Shown here: piece after piece, positions 6,018-6,025 of the stretch
How the letters are laid out: each line of letters starts with the position of its first letter
Position numbering within the stretch: the first letter of the stretch is position 1
Source: Porticoccaceae bacterium
GTDB taxonomy: Bacteria > Pseudomonadota > Gammaproteobacteria > Pseudomonadales > Porticoccaceae
Assembly (NCBI GenBank): GCA_017858295.1
Contig: JAFMBU010000105.1
Span: 1-6,025 of the forward strand
Reading direction: 5' to 3'
DNA: 6,025 nt
Position numbers and translations under genes: made by a program
The notes under the pieces: generated by a model
Databases searched by the model: none
What the model was told of the DNA's origin: nothing
The model's input: only the letters and a program-made list of their open reading frames with translations

Positions 6018-6025
6018 GATCGTCT

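Overview
The window looks like chromosomal housekeeping DNA from a gammaproteobacterium of moderate GC content (about 50% by eye). The RecG and RidA sequences are clearly proteobacterial. The order ridA ... recG resembles the spoT-ridA-recG neighbourhood of Pseudomonas/Marinobacter-like and marine gammaproteobacteria. A marine member of the Cellvibrionales/SAR92 sort would fit, but that placement is an inference from style and gene order, not a measurement.

Layout, left to right. Bases 1-122 hold the first 40 codons of a minus-strand gene for an exported protein, probably an outer-membrane porin, cut by the window edge. Bases 123-431 are non-coding. They hold a strong minus-strand intrinsic terminator (151-194), a sigma-54-like promoter pointing at the porin gene (246-261), a 10-bp tandem direct repeat (285-304) and a hairpin just behind the phosphate transporter gene (386-417). 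Three minus-strand genes follow in transcription order recG (4602-2497), a DUF47/PhoU-like gene (2446-1766) and a PiT-family phosphate transporter gene (1712-432). The gaps are about 50 bases each and no clear terminator separates them, so read-through from recG is plausible.

Bases 4603-4798 are a divergent intergenic region. It carries a good recG promoter whose predicted start site falls on the recG ATG (a possible leaderless mRNA) and a weaker plus-strand promoter for the next gene. A plus-strand atypical SDR gene of the YeeZ type (4799-5641, TTG start) overlaps tail-to-tail by 8 bases with ridA on the minus strand (6017-5634, GTG start, complete except for its upstream region).

Functionally, the DUF47 and PiT genes form the well-known pair of low-affinity phosphate uptake plus accessory regulator. 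RecG repairs and restarts stalled forks. RidA removes reactive enamine/imine intermediates. The SDR has no assigned substrate. No mobile element, CRISPR array, tRNA or rRNA is visible. I see no previously undescribed multi-gene system here. The points most worth a second look are the terminator placed inside the apparent 5' leader of the porin gene and the apparently leaderless recG.
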